Positions 1 to 11,276 of a stretch of 64,000 bases of DNA are shown here, piece by piece. The notes below the pieces were generated by a model. It was not told where the DNA came from. It did no database searches and was given only the letters and a program-made list of their open reading frames with translations. Each line of letters begins with the position of its first letter. Within the stretch, counting starts at the first letter, position 1. The stretch covers positions 1-64,000 of the forward strand of contig JAZGTN010000176.1 in the NCBI GenBank assembly GCA_037783415.1, written 5' to 3'. Both the position numbers and the translations under genes were made by a program. This stretch comes from Leptasterias polaris. Lineage: Eukaryota; Echinodermata; Asteroidea; Forcipulatida; Asteriidae.

Positions 1-428
1 CCGCGTTCTTGGCGATGTTTCCGGCCTGGCAGACTTGTCTGCGCTTGGGTCCCGTTCGCTGGAAAACGATATGTTTAAAGTTTCTTGTGCAAAGGAAACC
101 GCGAAACTTCAGGAAACCGCGATGTATCAGTTACAAAACTTGATGGCGGTTGCAATAAACCAATAAAAAGAGCTGATTGAGGAAAGGTGTACAAAAGAGA
201 AATTACAAAAGAGAAAGTACGGTCAGTGCTAGATTTGGGGGTGAAGAACAAAAATGAACAATAGACCCTTACCCCATATTTACTACTTTAGCCCAGCAAG
301 AACATACTAATCGTTACAAAGACACAACAATAGTGTTTTTAATATAGAAAACTGCAAACAAAGTAAACAGTTTCTGAAACAACCAACATTAACATTTCAA
401 TTTTTTTTTACATCAATCTAAATACATC

Positions 429-676
429 AGGGCCCAATTTTATGGCTCTGCTTACCGTAAGCTTAGGATCGGCGCTTACTGAAGCAGGTTATTCTGTGCT
501 TATGTCAAGCGTATTACACAGGTTAGCAAGGCATTTTGTGTGCTTGCGTAGTCCACGTTACTAGGCATTCTACGCTTACACAGCTAGCGCAGAAATTCTG
601 TGCTTGCTCGTTAAGCAGAGAATGGTGACCCCTAAGCACAGAATTCAGCATTAAGCGGGCCATAAATTTGGGCCCT
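429..676. mobile_element. MITE with GGGCCCAA ends (copy A)
   Basis: About 248 bp bounded by inverted ends: AGGGCCCAATTTTATGGC on the left and the near-perfect complement, GCCATAAATTTGGGCCCT, on the right. The same element is in copy B at 8380-8984, where a second short element is inserted into it. It has no coding capacity and no clear target duplication. Superfamily is uncertain; hAT-like ends are possible. Confidence 0.65.
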
Positions 677-756
677 GAAATGATGTGCCATAGAATTGTT
701 ACTATTCAAAGCGGTTTTTTTTCCTAGGGACTATAATATACTAACAAAACACTTTT

Positions 757-2090
757 CAACGTTTATCCGAACCGTACAAATGTAAACGATTAACCGGATG
801 ATTTGTCACTTAACCGTGTAACTGTCACAGGCTTACGTATTAGCCCGCACACTCAATTTTTTTGTTTGGTAAACGTGTAACCATTTCTGAAACAGTTGTT
901 GACCCGTGTAACAGCAGTTTCACTAAACAAAATTTCAAGTAAAAAAACTTGTTTACACAACCTTGCATGTGATTAAAAACATTGTGTCTTCATACTTCAT
1001 AGTAGTTCTTTGACTTTGCGCAATCACCCTGCAAAAGCGAGCATGCGCAATCGAATTGTTGTGGAACGCCCCCTAGCGTTCAATGTTTTTTTCAACTAAT
1101 GCCGCACGCAAAGTAATGGTCACAATTTTCGCAGCACTTTTCAAGTGAATTTGTTTACGCTGATCCCAATCGTTAACATTTGAACGATTAACAGGATTAT
1201 CGTTTGGTTAACCGTGTAACCGTGCAATCGATTTGTTGTGGATCGCCCTCTAGCGTTCAACTTTTCTTGCAACTAATGCCGCACACAAAGTAATGAAATA
1301 ACAAAGACTTAAGCCTGTAAATTGGAAACGATATGGGTGTGTGTGGCAATTATTATGGTCAGCATTTCGCAGCACTTTTCAAGTGAATTTTTCAACGTTT
1401 ATCCGAACCGTACAAATGTGAACGTTTAACCGTAAGATCTGTCACTTAACTGTGTAACCGTCTCAGGCTTACGTATAAGCCTGCGCATTCACAGTTATTT
1501 TTTTGTAAATGTGTAACCGTTTCTGAAACAGTTGGTGACCCGTGTTACATCAGTTTCATGAACAACATTTCAAGTAAAAAAAAACTGTTTACACGGCATG
1601 TGATCAAAAACATTGTGTCTTCATTCTTCATTGCAGAAATTTGACTTTGCGCATTCACCCTGCAAAAACGAACATGCGCAATCGAATTGTTGTGGAACGC
1701 CCCCAAGCGTGCAATGTTTCTCACAAATATTGCTGCACGCACAGTTGTATTGAAATAACAAAGACTACGAGTCTGTAAATTGGAATGATATGTGTGTGTT
1801 TTATGGGATATTGTGCTGTGAAAACCGTGATCACAGTTATTATGGTCAGCATTACGCGGCACTTTTTAAGTGAATTTTTCAACGTTTATCCGAACCGTAC
1901 AAATGTAAACGTTTAACCGTAAGATCTGTCACTTAACTGTTTAATCGTCACAGGCTTACGTATAAGCCTGAGCATTCACGGTTATTTTTTGTCAACATAC
2001 CGTTTCTGAAACAGTTTGTGACCCGTGTAACAGCAGTTTCATAAACAAAATTTCAAGTAAAAAAACCTGTTTACACAACCATGCATGTGA
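757..2090. repeat. Tandem repeat, ~480-bp units (copy A)
   Basis: Three to four imperfect units. Landmarks that recur are TTCAACGTTTATCCGAACCG, CTGAAACAGTTG, TGTTGTGGAACGCCCC and GCAGCACTTTTCAAGTGAAT. Copy B keeps only about two units (9060-9540), so unit number differs between the copies. No gene is seen. Confidence 0.7.
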
Positions 2091-2279
2091 CCTAATATCC
2101 TAAAGCGTAAAAATATGAAAGAGTTAGATCCTATATTAAATTGAAGCTTAGTAGTACATGAAATTAACTCTCAATGTAATTTTTTTTTAATTCTTAATTA
2201 ATTAGCCCATTTACAGCGAGGTGAATATTTAATTAGCCAATCTTGAGACCACTATATCTCGAAATGTATACAACCGATC

Positions 2280-2870
2280 GTCAAACTATTTCAGTTATAG
2301 ACTCCTTGGGCATTGGAGATTAGCCCTGGGCAACCGTGACCCCATGTTGACCTTTACTTCCGGGTCAACCGGAAGTGGGACCATCTCAAGAACTACACAA
2401 CTGTTTTTCAAAGTTTTTTCAGTTACAGACTCCTTGGGCATTGGAGATTAGCCTTGGGTAACTGTGACCCCATGTTGACCTTTACCTATGGGTCAACCGG
2501 AAGTGGGACCATATCTCAAGAATTACACAGCCGATTTAAAAACTTTGTTCAGTCATAGACTCCTTGGGCATTGGAGATTAGCCTTTGGTAACGGTGACCC
2601 CATGTTGACCTTTACTTCCGGGTGAACCGGAAGTGAGACCATATCTCAAGAATTACACACCCGATTTTCAATTTCTTTTCAGTTATAGCCTCCTTGGGCA
2701 TTGGAGATTAGCCTTGGGTAACCTTGACCCCATGTTGACCTTTACTTCCGGGTCAACCGGAAGTGGGACTATATCTCGAGAACTACACACCCGATTTTCA
2801 ATTTCTTTTCAATTATAAACCCTTTGAGCATTAAATAATAGACAAGAGTTACCATGACCCCTAGTTGACC
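2280..2870 (+). repeat. Tandem ~130-bp CCGGAAGT units (copy A)
   Basis: About four to five units, each containing CTCCTTGGGCATTGGAGATT, GACCCCATGTTGACCTTTAC and the short inverted repeat TTCCGGGTCAACCGGAAGT. The array at 9715-10290 is the same. Short open frames across the array repeat the same peptide and are a by-product of the repeat, not genes. Confidence 0.85.
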
Positions 2871-3090
2871 CTTATTTCTGGTTTAAAAGCTCCTTTCGAT
2901 ACAGTATCAGAATGAAGACCAGGTTTAGATTTTTAGGCACACTTAAGTGAAAAAGGGGCCTGTCAAAGGTCAAGAGTCTTCTATCTTGAAATCAGACCAT
3001 CTTTAAAGCTTTGAAGCACTTAATCGAAGCAAAAAAATAATACATGGAACAGCTTTGTGTTTGTTCACAAACACCTAATGGCTAGTTATT

Positions 3091-3117
3091 AGCTGTTCCG
3101 ATGCAGTCGGAACAGCT
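3091..3117. repeat. Hairpin AGCTGTTCCGA...TCGGAACAGCT (left of the RLE element)
   Basis: A 27-bp near-perfect palindrome followed by ATTGTTTTCGTCGAG and a T/A-rich tract. A close relative with a different loop sits at 7022-7049, on the other side of the retrotransposon, followed by the same ATTGTTTTCGTCGAG motif. The complementary GGAACAGCT also occurs just to the left, at 3046-3054, at the end of copy A. Confidence 0.8.
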
Positions 3118-3235
3118 ATTGTTTTCGTCGAGATTTTTATTATTTTTATTATTTCATTTCATCACAGCCTACAAAAGAAAGATCACATTTTTTTTGGTGC
3201 TGGTAACTCCTTGAGTCGGGCTACGTCCCGTAGCC

Positions 3236-3871
3236 TTAGATCTCAAGTGTCTTTCTCAGGATTCTCGCTGTTCCCAAAAGTGCTGCCTTCTGTAACAGAT
3301 CTACCCTCACAGTTGTACCTATTTCATCTAGATGTTTCCCCAGTGCTTTCGGAATGGTGCCAAGTGCTCCAACCACCACAGGGACTACTTTCACTTTCAC
3401 CTGCCAAATCTTACGAAGTTCCCTGGCCAGGTCTTGGTACTTTTGGATCTTGTCTAACTCCTTCGAAGCTACCCTTATGTCACCTGGCACTGCTATGTCA
3501 ATGAGATGACACATCTTCGTCGTCTTATCTAAGACTACAACATCAGGACGCCTATGTTCTATAACATGATCAGTCTCCGGGACATGGTCGTACCATTTCG
3601 CAGTGACATGGACATCATACTTCTTACACAGATCCCAGTGGATCACCTTGGCCAACTTGTCATGTCTTCCTTTGTACTCCGTCTGGGCCATCTTACTACA
3701 TTCGCTGACAATATGAAATAGAGTCTCCTCAGCCTTATTACACATTCTACACATAGGAGAGACGTTTGCTTTCTCTATCCTTGCCTTCATTACATTTGTC
3801 CTCAGCGATGGTCTTGCACCGCAGTAATCAAGCCCTCGGTTTCCTTCTTCAGCTCTCCGCTCCTTAACCAA
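3236..3871 (-). pseudogene. RLE-type non-LTR retrotransposon: CCHC finger and endonuclease part
   Basis: This is the C-terminal part of the retrotransposon polyprotein. Residues C41, C44, H53 and C58 form the zinc knuckle that precedes the endonuclease in the R2/R4/NeSL group. RPD at 108-110 and the acidic residue in LIDIAVPGD (about 125) fit the PD-(D/E)XK restriction-like endonuclease that nicks the target for target-primed reverse transcription. It is out of frame with the RT segment upstream: a single-base shift near 3806-3817 joins the two, because the RT frame stops at 3802 while the homologous protein continues here. The first ~20 residues of this frame are therefore not native. The copy is broken and presumably inactive. 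Confidence 0.8.
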
Positions 3872-5619
3872 TTCCAGGACTTGGCGCTCGCCACTTCTTC
3901 AGTGCATCTCAAGAATCGGCCATGAAGCGGTTTATTCCTCCAATCCTGTTGCCTTTCCTCTTTCATTACCCTTTTGTACTCCTTTGGCCCAACTTCGTCT
4001 GTCCTCGTATATCTTTGCGCAGCTTTCAACAACCTCTCCTCGGACCTCCCGACATGACCCTGCAAACTCCTGCGTTCGATGTTAACGCTGTCCGCCACGC
4101 TCAGCAATCCCCTTCCGCCCTCTGACCTCGGAAGATAGAGTCTACTAACATTTGACCGCGGATGAAGCATGCCATGCATGGTCATGAGTTTTCTTGTCCT
4201 CCTATCAGCGACATCTAGATCTTGTTTAGTCCACTCGATAATACCCCCACTGTACCTCATCAAAGACACGGCCCAGGTGTTAATCGCCTTTATCATGTTA
4301 CCCCCGTTCAGTTTAGACTTCAAACATTTCTTTACCCGTCTGATGTATTCTGCCTTCAGCCTTACCTTTGACTCCTCATGAAGGACATGGTCTGATTCAA
4401 GTACACCAAGATACCGATAACTCTCCTCCTCACCCAAAGCCCTCATCTGTGCACCATCTGGCAGAGCGATGCCATCGGAATGTACCCTCTTTCCCCTCTT
4501 CATGGTCATTGAAGCACATTTCTCCAGACCGAACTGCATCCCGATGTCATTGCTGAAAATTCTGACAGTCTGCACCAAGGAATCTATCTCTGCCTCATTC
4601 TTTGCAAACAACTTCAAATCGTCCATAAAAAGCAGATGGTTGATCTTACATCCGTCCTTCTTCAGTACGTAACCTGAACTCACCTTCCTCAGAATCATCG
4701 ACAGTGGCATCAGTGCAAGGACAAACAGCAGCGGAGACAGAGAGTCACCTTGGAAAATACCTCTTCTTATCCATACCTTGCCCAGACCTTCGTTGTTGGC
4801 TGTCAGATTTGTCCGCCACGTCTTCATGCTCTCACCTAGAAGACATTTTACTGCATCAGCCACTCCAACCATATCCAGACATTCCATTATCCATGTGTGC
4901 GATACCATGTCATACGCCTTCTTGTAGTCGATCCACGCCATTGCCAAATTAGTCTTTCTGCTCCTGCAGTCCTTCAGTACAGCCTTATCGATGATAAGTT
5001 GATCCTTCGTACCTCTGGACCGCTTCTTGCAGCCTTTCTGCTCCTCCGGAAACAACTGCTGGTCATCCATATGGCGATAGAGGTCTTCTGCAATTATACT
5101 GGTCAAGAGTTTATACATGACAGGTAAGCACGTAATTGGTCTATAATTACTGGCAATGTTACCTTTCTTGACATCCTTCATGATCAAAACCGTTTTTGCC
5201 TCAGTCATCCAAGATGGGACCTTACCCTGTACTAGACAGTCTTGCAATTGTAGGTCCATTCGCTCATGCAAACTACGGAAGTTCTTCAACCAGTACCCAT
5301 GCACATGGTCCGGACCCGGGGCTTTCCAATTTGGTACTTTCTTTACCTGTCTCTTTATCTTGTCCACGTCAATCTGGAACCCTTCTTGCTGTTGTACCCC
5401 TGTCAATTCATCTTTCACATCCGCTAGCCATTCCGCTTGTCGGTTGTGCTGTACTGGTTGGTCCCAAATTCCACCCCAGAAAGTTTTTGCCTCAGTTGGT
5501 CTTGGGCCTGCCTGCGTGCTGTCAGCCTTTCCATCCAATTCCTTAAACAACTGACGCTGATTGGTGTTAAACAACCTATTCTGGTGAAATTGTCTTACCC
5601 TGTCGTCATACCTCTTCAC
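3802..5619 (-). pseudogene. RLE-type non-LTR retrotransposon: reverse transcriptase part
   Basis: About 605 residues of reverse transcriptase. Visible RT motifs are NYRPITCLP (158-166), motif A WIDYKKAYD (D231), FQGDSLSPLLF (289-299) and the active-site FMDD (331-334). The frame opens at a GTG, not an ATG. The coding frame can be followed further upstream through a TAG near 5634 and a shift near 5685 into the Myb-like segment, so this is the interior of one long protein. Overall order Myb-like, RT, CCHC, endonuclease fits the R2/R4/NeSL group; I cannot fix the clade without a tree. Coding strand is minus and the 3' end lies near 3160. Confidence 0.85.
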
Positions 5620-5672
5620 TTTTGCAGCATTCTAAGCCTTAACTCTTTGCTTAATCTCCTCTATTACAACAC

Positions 5673-6590
5673 TTACCCCCTTACGTTTGTCATGATTGTA
5701 TTCCTCAAGTCTGAATCTTTCAATAAACCCTTGTTCATTTGTTCTATTCTACTGAGATCTTTTCGCAAGTCTTTAATTTGACCCTCCAGCCGACGTTTCC
5801 ACCATGGTGTACTGTTGTCTTGTTTTGATTGTGACTCCTTCACCCCTAACATTTCCCCTACTACAACTGCCCCTGCAAAAATAAGACAGTTAGTTTCCGA
5901 TATATTATCCGTACTTACCGATCCCAGGACATTACTTACCAAGGCTGACATTTCTGTCAGCCTTTTCCTTGGGACCCAGCGCAAAGCTGGGGTACTCCAC
6001 CCGTTTGACCTTTTCGCGTCTTCCATCACCTCTTTAAGCCTTGCCTTAATCTGCACCTCTTCCTCCGTAAACTCTATGCCCTCCTCTTCGTCGATGCCAT
6101 CATCGTTCTGACCATCTCGCAACCCAGGCTGATCCACCTCATCCTCACTCTGCGAGCTAGCAGCAGCCGACTCCTCCGGTACTTGGTGTTTAACAATATC
6201 CGTTCTATCACCATCAGCTTGCACTATCCTCCTCATTTCCTCAATTTCCACGTTTGTTAACCACTGGTTCCGTTTGATAGTACTTATCTGGTCTGCAAGA
6301 CGCTGCTCGCTAATCTCAAACATTCCTGTATCTTGCCAAAGGCTAATCATCCTCCTTCTGTATCCTCTCTTGTCAGGCTCACTCCTAATATAACATTCCA
6401 TTGCGATTTTATTATCATTCTTACTCCACTTTCTCCTGGTTACAACACGAATCCTGTTGTGAGCAGTTTGGATACGATCTGGTGGTACCTGCTCAGGCAT
6501 ACCAACCACATCGGGTGAAGGACTTCCTCTCTGGGAGTTTGTCACTCTTTCACCGTTGACTTGATGCTCCATAGCACTCATTATAAACAT
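5673..6590 (-). pseudogene. RLE-type non-LTR retrotransposon: N-terminal Myb-like part
   Basis: Residues ~53-116 (RRKWSKNDNK ... RNQWLTNVEIEEMRR) look like a Myb/SANT-type DNA-binding helix bundle, a usual N-terminal DNA-recognition module in RLE-type elements. An acidic linker (IDEEEGIEFTEEEV) and a basic C-terminal helix follow. The first ATG is at 6590, with further in-frame ATGs at 6581 and 6572. The frame ends at 5673, where a shift separates it from the RT part. About 390 bp of probable 5' UTR follows to an (ATT)n tract at about 6985-7021. Confidence 0.7.
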
Positions 6591-6984
6591 CACAAAATTG
6601 TGAGAAAGTTTGTAGTTTCAGGGAGAATTACATACAGCAACGTTATAGAATATCCACCCCTACGGAGACCACTTAACACTGGTTGTAATCAAGATGTTCC
6701 AAAGGACGGACGTGACGCGCGCGTCCGTTCACTGATTCAATGCACACTGTGTGGTCTACGTTGAAGAAAGTTTTCCAAATACGAAACAATCCAATCTTTT
6801 TCCACCAAAAACAGCAATAAGGTGTTGACTAGTTGCCTTCAAACTTACCCTGCAGTGTCTACCAAGTAGTACCAACAAGGAGTTAACTTTTGGTGCAAAA
6901 CAAACGGCAGAAAACAATATTTATCTTCTATAGAATCGAGAGCCGATCTGACGCAGTGTTCCTTGTCTCTCCGCCATCTAGGTC

Positions 6985-6987
6985 ATC

Positions 6988-7021
<34 letters not shown>
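6985..7021. repeat. (ATT)n microsatellite
   Basis: About 12 uninterrupted ATT/TTA units directly at the 5' end of the minus-strand RLE element and directly before the 7022 hairpin. RLE elements often join simple repeats at their ends. Confidence 0.9.
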
Positions 7022-7022
<1 letters not shown>

Positions 7023-7049
7023 GCTGTTCCGACATAGGTCGGAACAGCT
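7022..7049. repeat. Hairpin AGCTGTTCCGACA...GTCGGAACAGCT (right of the RLE element)
   Basis: A 28-bp palindrome followed by ATTGTTTTCGTCGAG and a T-rich AT tract. It leads, after ~90 bp, into a third partial copy of the A/B repeat, which suggests that the hairpin is the left end of that repeat family. Confidence 0.8.
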
Positions 7050-7139
7050 ATTGTTTTCGTCGAGATTTTTATTATATTTATTATTATTCTTTGTTTCCAC
7101 TCAAATCCCATAGCATTTGCACACGTTTTTTTCTTTAAG

Positions 7140-7365
7140 CCTAATATCCTATAGCGCAAATACAAAAGAGTTAAATCATATATCAAATTGAAGCTTAGAA
7201 CATAAACTTAACTCTAAATGTAAAAAATGTTAACATTCTTAATTAATTAGCCACTTTACAGCGAGGTGAATATTTAATTAGCCAAACTTTAGACCACTCT
7301 ATCTCAAAAAGTAGACGACCGATCGTCAAACTTTTTTCAGTTTTAGACTTCTTGGGTACTGTAGA
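7140..7365 (+). repeat. Third partial copy of the A/B repeat
   Basis: It starts at CCTAATATCCTATAGCG and runs through TAATTAATTAGCCACTTTACAG and GACCGATCGTCAAACTTTTT into the first ~130-bp unit (CTTGGGTACTGTAGAT), then loses homology. It matches 2088-2330 and 9546-9770. From 7366 to 7978 I see no gene or repeat that I recognise. Confidence 0.75.
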
Positions 7366-8379
7366 TGTGCTTTTCGGCCTAAAATGTGGAACGACGTCAC
7401 AATGACGTCATTTATTGCGCATTTTCGCCCGTGTACAAAACACATGGAGATAGTGAAAACAAATCCGACTTCTAGAAACACAGTTTTTTCAATTAAGCTC
7501 AAATTTAACGTCCTAGATTCACAAATGTTTCTTAAAACAAAGGTTTTATAGACAATCAGTTCAAAAGCATCAAAACTTATTAAAACATTGTCAGTAGAAA
7601 AAAAACCCCAAATTCTCAGGCAAATTGAACGCCATGGGTACTCTGACTAGAATTTGATATGTGTTTATTAATGACAAGGAGTAAATTTTTTACCTTTTTT
7701 TAAAAAGTTAAAAATGCACCGTTAAACTCGTATAGCGCCCTCAATCTATATGAGTTTAACGGTGCTCTTTCTTGGGTTTCCTAGATCCGTTCAAGTCCTA
7801 AACCCATTTATGACCCGTGTTGTTGACGTTTATGTAGAACATAGAGTCATCATTCCTGTCGCCGACTGACACAAGTCTACGTTCATTCACAAGAATCGAA
7901 AAGAATTTGTCTTGCTATCAGCGCAGCGTCGTGTAATCAGATAATTATTCAGATTTCAGCGTGGACGTAAAGAATAGAGCGCCGTTTTCTTGGCTATATT
8001 TCTGGCCTGGCAAACTTGTCTGCGCTTGGGTCCCGTTCGCCGGAAAACGATATGTTTAAAGTTTCTTGTGCAAAGGAATTACTTCAGGAACAAAACTTGA
8101 TGGCGGTTGCAATAAACAATAAAAAGAGCTGATTGAGGAAAGGTGTACAAACGAGAAATTACCTTGCTAAACGGTCAGTGCTAGATTTGGGGGTGAAGAA
8201 CAAAAATTAACAATAAACCCTTACCCCATATTTACTACTTTAGCCCAGCAAGAACATACTAATCGTTACAAAGACACAGCAATAGTGTTTTTAATATAGA
8301 AAACTGCAAACAAGCTAAACAGTTTCTGAAACAACCAACATTTACATTTAAATCTTTTTTCCATCAATCTAAATACATC

Positions 8380-8984
8380 AGGGCCCAATTTTATGGCTCT
8401 GCTTACCGTAAGCTTAGGATCGGCGCTTACTGAAGCAGGTTATTCTGTGCTTATGTCAAGCGTATTACCCGGGTTAGCATGGCATTTTGTGTGCTTGCGT
8501 AGTCCACGTTACTAGGCATTCTACGCTTACACAGCTAGCGCAGAAATTCTGTGCTTGCTTGTTAAAGGCCCTGTACACTATTGGTAAGATCGAAAAACAC
8601 AAATGTTCACAGATTCACACATAACTTACATGATTTAAAGTTAGTAATGGTAGAAAGGGTTCCTTAAAATATTTCTGCCTAAAATGCTATCGTTTCTGAG
8701 AAATGAGTAAAACAATAGTTTTTATCGCGCGCGATAATAAAATCGATGTTTGAAAAACAGAAAAACACATAAGGTCTCTTTTCACTATTTTCTCGTGACC
8801 TCGACCAATTGAGCTCAAATTTTCACAGGTTTGTTATTTCATGTATGTGGTTGATTACACAAAACATGAACACAGTCTGTGATTATTTTGTCAGCTCTGC
8901 CAATCCTGTATAATACCTTTAAGCAGAGAATGGTGACCCCTAAGCACAGAATTCAGCATTAAGCGGGCCATAAATTTGGGCCCT
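8380..8984. mobile_element. GGGCCCAA-ended MITE (copy B), interrupted
   Basis: Same inverted ends as 429-676. It is longer only because of the nested TTAA element at 8562-8922. Confidence 0.65.
8566..8918. mobile_element. TTAA-flanked MITE nested in copy B
   Basis: The 353-bp insertion is bounded by TTAA at 8562-8565 and 8919-8922. The orthologous point in copy A has a single TTAA (GTTAAGCAGAG near 612), so the empty site is visible. Its ends, AGGCCCTGTACACTATTGGTA and the complement of TGCCAATCCTGTATAATACCT, are imperfect inverted repeats. They resemble the ends of 63436-63803. TTAA duplication is typical of piggyBac and Kolobok elements. It has no coding capacity. Confidence 0.85.
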
Positions 8985-9059
8985 GAAATGATGTGCCATA
9001 GAATTGTTACTATTCAAAGCGTTTTTTTTTCCTAGGGACTATAATATACTAACAAAAGA

Positions 9060-9540
9060 CTTTTCAACGTTTATCCGAACCGTACAAATGTAAACGATTA
9101 ACCGGATGATCTGTCACTTAACCTTGTAACTGTCACAGGCTTACGTATAAGCTCGCACTTTGTTTGGTAAACGTGTAACCGTTTCTGAAACAGTTGTTGA
9201 CCCGTGTAACAGCAGTTTCACTAAACAAAATTTCAAGTAAAAAAACTTGTTTACACAACTGGGCATGTGATTAAAAACATTGTGATCACAGTTATTATGG
9301 TCAGCATTACGCGACACTTTTAAAGTGAATTTTTCAACGTTTAACCGAACCGTACAAATGTAAACGTTTAACCGTAAGATCTGTCACTTAACCGTGTAAC
9401 TGTCACAGGCTAACTTATAATCGTGAGCATTCACAGTTATTTTTTGTCCAACATACCGTTTCTGAAACAGTTGTTGACCCGTGTAACAGCAGTTTCATAA
9501 ACAAAATTTCAAGTAAAAAAACCTGTTTACACAACCTTGC
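9060..9540. repeat. ~480-bp tandem units (copy B)
   Basis: Two partial units with the same landmarks as 757-2090 (TTCAACGTTTATCCGAACCG, CTGAAACAGTTGTTGACC). Confidence 0.65.
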
Positions 9541-9714
9541 ATGTGACCTAATATCCTAAAGCGTAAAAATATGAAAGAGTTAGATCCTATATCAAAGTGA
9601 AGCTTAGAACATGAACTTTACTCTCAATGTATTATTTTTTTAAATTCTTAATTAATTAGCCCATTACAGCGAGGTGAACATTTAATTAGCTAGTCTTGAG
9701 ACCACTGTATCTCG

Positions 9715-10290
9715 AAAAGTATACAACTGATTGTCAAACTTTTTTCAGTTATAGACTGCTTGGGCATTAGAGATTAGCCTTGTGTAACCGTAACCCCATG
9801 TTGACCTTTACTTCCGGGTCAACCGGAAGTGGGACCTATCTCAAGAACTACACAACCGATTTTCAACTTTTTTTAGTTATAGACTCCTTGGGCATTGGAG
9901 ATTAGCCTTGGTTAACCGTGACCCCATGTTGACCTTTACCTATGGGTCAACCGGAAGTGGGACCATATCTCAAGAACTACACAACCGATTTTCAAACTTT
10001 TTTTAGTTATAGACTCCTTGGGCATTGGAGATTAGCCTTGGTTAACCGTGACCCCATGTTGACCTTTACCTATGGGGCAACCGGAAGTGGGACCATATCT
10101 CAAGAACTATACAACCGATTTTCAAACTTGTTTCAGTTATAGACTTCTTGGGCATTGGAGATTAGCCTTGGGTAACCATGACCCTATGTTGACCTTTACT
10201 TCTGGGTCAACTGGAAGTGGGACCATATCTCAAGAACTACCCACCCGTTTTTCAATTTCTTTTCAATTATAAACCCTTTGAGCATTAAAT
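9715..10290 (+). repeat. Tandem ~130-bp CCGGAAGT units (copy B)
   Basis: About five units, very similar to each other between 9850 and 10200. TTCCGGGTCAACCGGAAGT in some units is replaced by CTATGGGTCAACCGGAAGT in others, giving two unit types. Short open frames across it repeat the same peptide and are not genes. Confidence 0.85.
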
Positions 10291-10866
10291 GTTAGACAGG
10301 GGTTACCATGACCCCATGTTGAACTTTATTTCTGGTTTAAAAGCTCCTTTCGATTCAGTATCAGAATGAAGACCAGGTTTAGGTTTTTAGGCACACTTAA
10401 GTGAAAAAGAGCCTGTCAAAGGTCAAGAGTATTCTATCTTGAAATCAGACCAACTTAAAAGCTTTGAAGCACTTAATCGAAGCAAAACAACACGGAACAG
10501 CTTTGTGTTTGTTCACAAACACCTAATGTCTAGTTTTAATTAATCTTGATGAACTATTTTTGCAACAATAAACGATCGAATGTCATAGTTTACAAAGCTC
10601 ATTTAATGATTTTCTTCATAAAAAATGAGTTAACTGAAAATTGGAAAGTGTTACAGAATCAGTTAATTAATTGTATCCTCCTTGAATTCATTGGAGAAAA
10701 TACAAAGTGCAAAAATATTATTTAATAATTTATAAGTTTCACAAATTATTTAAATATGTAACAGGTTTAAGTACCGCTAGCGCACTTTACTGAGACATAA
10801 TGAATTTTACAAAGGATATGCTGGTATTTTCCTGTAAAAATGAAGGAGGTTTATTCTAATCCCGAC

Positions 10867-11041
10867 TGTAATGCCTCCTGCTGGCATCTAGAGAGAGAGA
10901 GAGGGACTCAGCTTCTGTCATGAACTTTGGTAGTTTTAATCACGTGAACACTTGGCAGCCATGTTGCATAAAAGGTACATGAGCGAGGGATCAGACTCTA
11001 GAGGGCGCTAGTCCTGTATGTATGCATGTGTGAATGTAACA
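10867..11041 (-). repeat. 3' LTR of the Gypsy element
   Basis: 175 bp, beginning TGTAATGCC and ending GTGTGAATGTAACA on the plus strand, so the element's own LTR starts TGTTACA and ends TTACA. It contains an (AG)n tract. It is a near-identical partner of 15567-15745. Confidence 0.95.
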
Positions 11042-11055
11042 TCCCCTCTTCTTTA
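11042..11055 (-). other. Polypurine tract
   Basis: On the minus strand, AAAGAAGAGGGGA lies immediately before the 3' LTR. This is the expected place and composition for the plus-strand primer. Confidence 0.8.
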
Positions 11056-11276
11056 AAGATTAATACAATGGAAATGATGATTAATCTAAAATCATTTAAA
11101 TCAAATGTTCATTAGTCCAGTTATTCCTTAAAAAGTTCAGTCCTCAGGAAAAACATTGTCCTGTTTCTAAGAGTCCAGGTTGATTGAACTTACAAATTAA
11201 ACTGTTCTTTAGTGTTTGACTGTTTCATTGTTTGTTTGATTGTGTATTTGTTTTGTTAAGTCATGATAGTATGTTG

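Larger units (their letters stand above)
1..3083. repeat. Composite repeat, copy A
   Basis: This block is homologous to 7979-10535 (copy B) nearly end to end; for example both contain the run 'ACTTGTCTGCGCTTGGGTCC' near their left ends. In order it holds an AT-rich leader, a GGGCCC-ended MITE, tandem ~480-bp units, a conserved AT-rich stretch starting CCTAATATCCTAAAGCG, ~130-bp tandem units with CCGGAAGT, and a right end with GGAACAGCT followed by the palindrome TGTTTGTTCACAAACA. The window starts inside the unit, so its left limit is unknown. No protein-coding gene is seen in it. Confidence 0.8.
3160..6984 (-). mobile_element. RLE-type (R2/R4/NeSL-group) non-LTR retrotransposon
   Basis: One element on the minus strand: 5' UTR, one long ORF now broken by two frameshifts and one stop, and a 3' end rich in AAT/AAAT next to 3160. 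The ends are approximate. Similar hairpins with the same ATTGTTTTCGTCGAG motif flank it at 3091 and 7022. This could be a long diverged target duplication, or insertion between two copies of a hairpin repeat. Confidence 0.75.
7979..10535. repeat. Composite repeat, copy B
   Basis: Paralogue of 1-3083 in the same order. It differs from copy A by a 353-bp TTAA-flanked insertion at 8566-8918 and by fewer ~480-bp units. Its right end carries GGAACAGCT and the TGTTTGTTCACAAACA palindrome. From 10536 to 10861 the sequence is AT-rich and I see nothing in it. Confidence 0.8.

Noticed and set aside
2633..2818. Short frames across the ~130-bp arrays (also 9942-10272)
   Set aside because: The peptide repeats with the DNA unit and has no motif; a by-product of the array.
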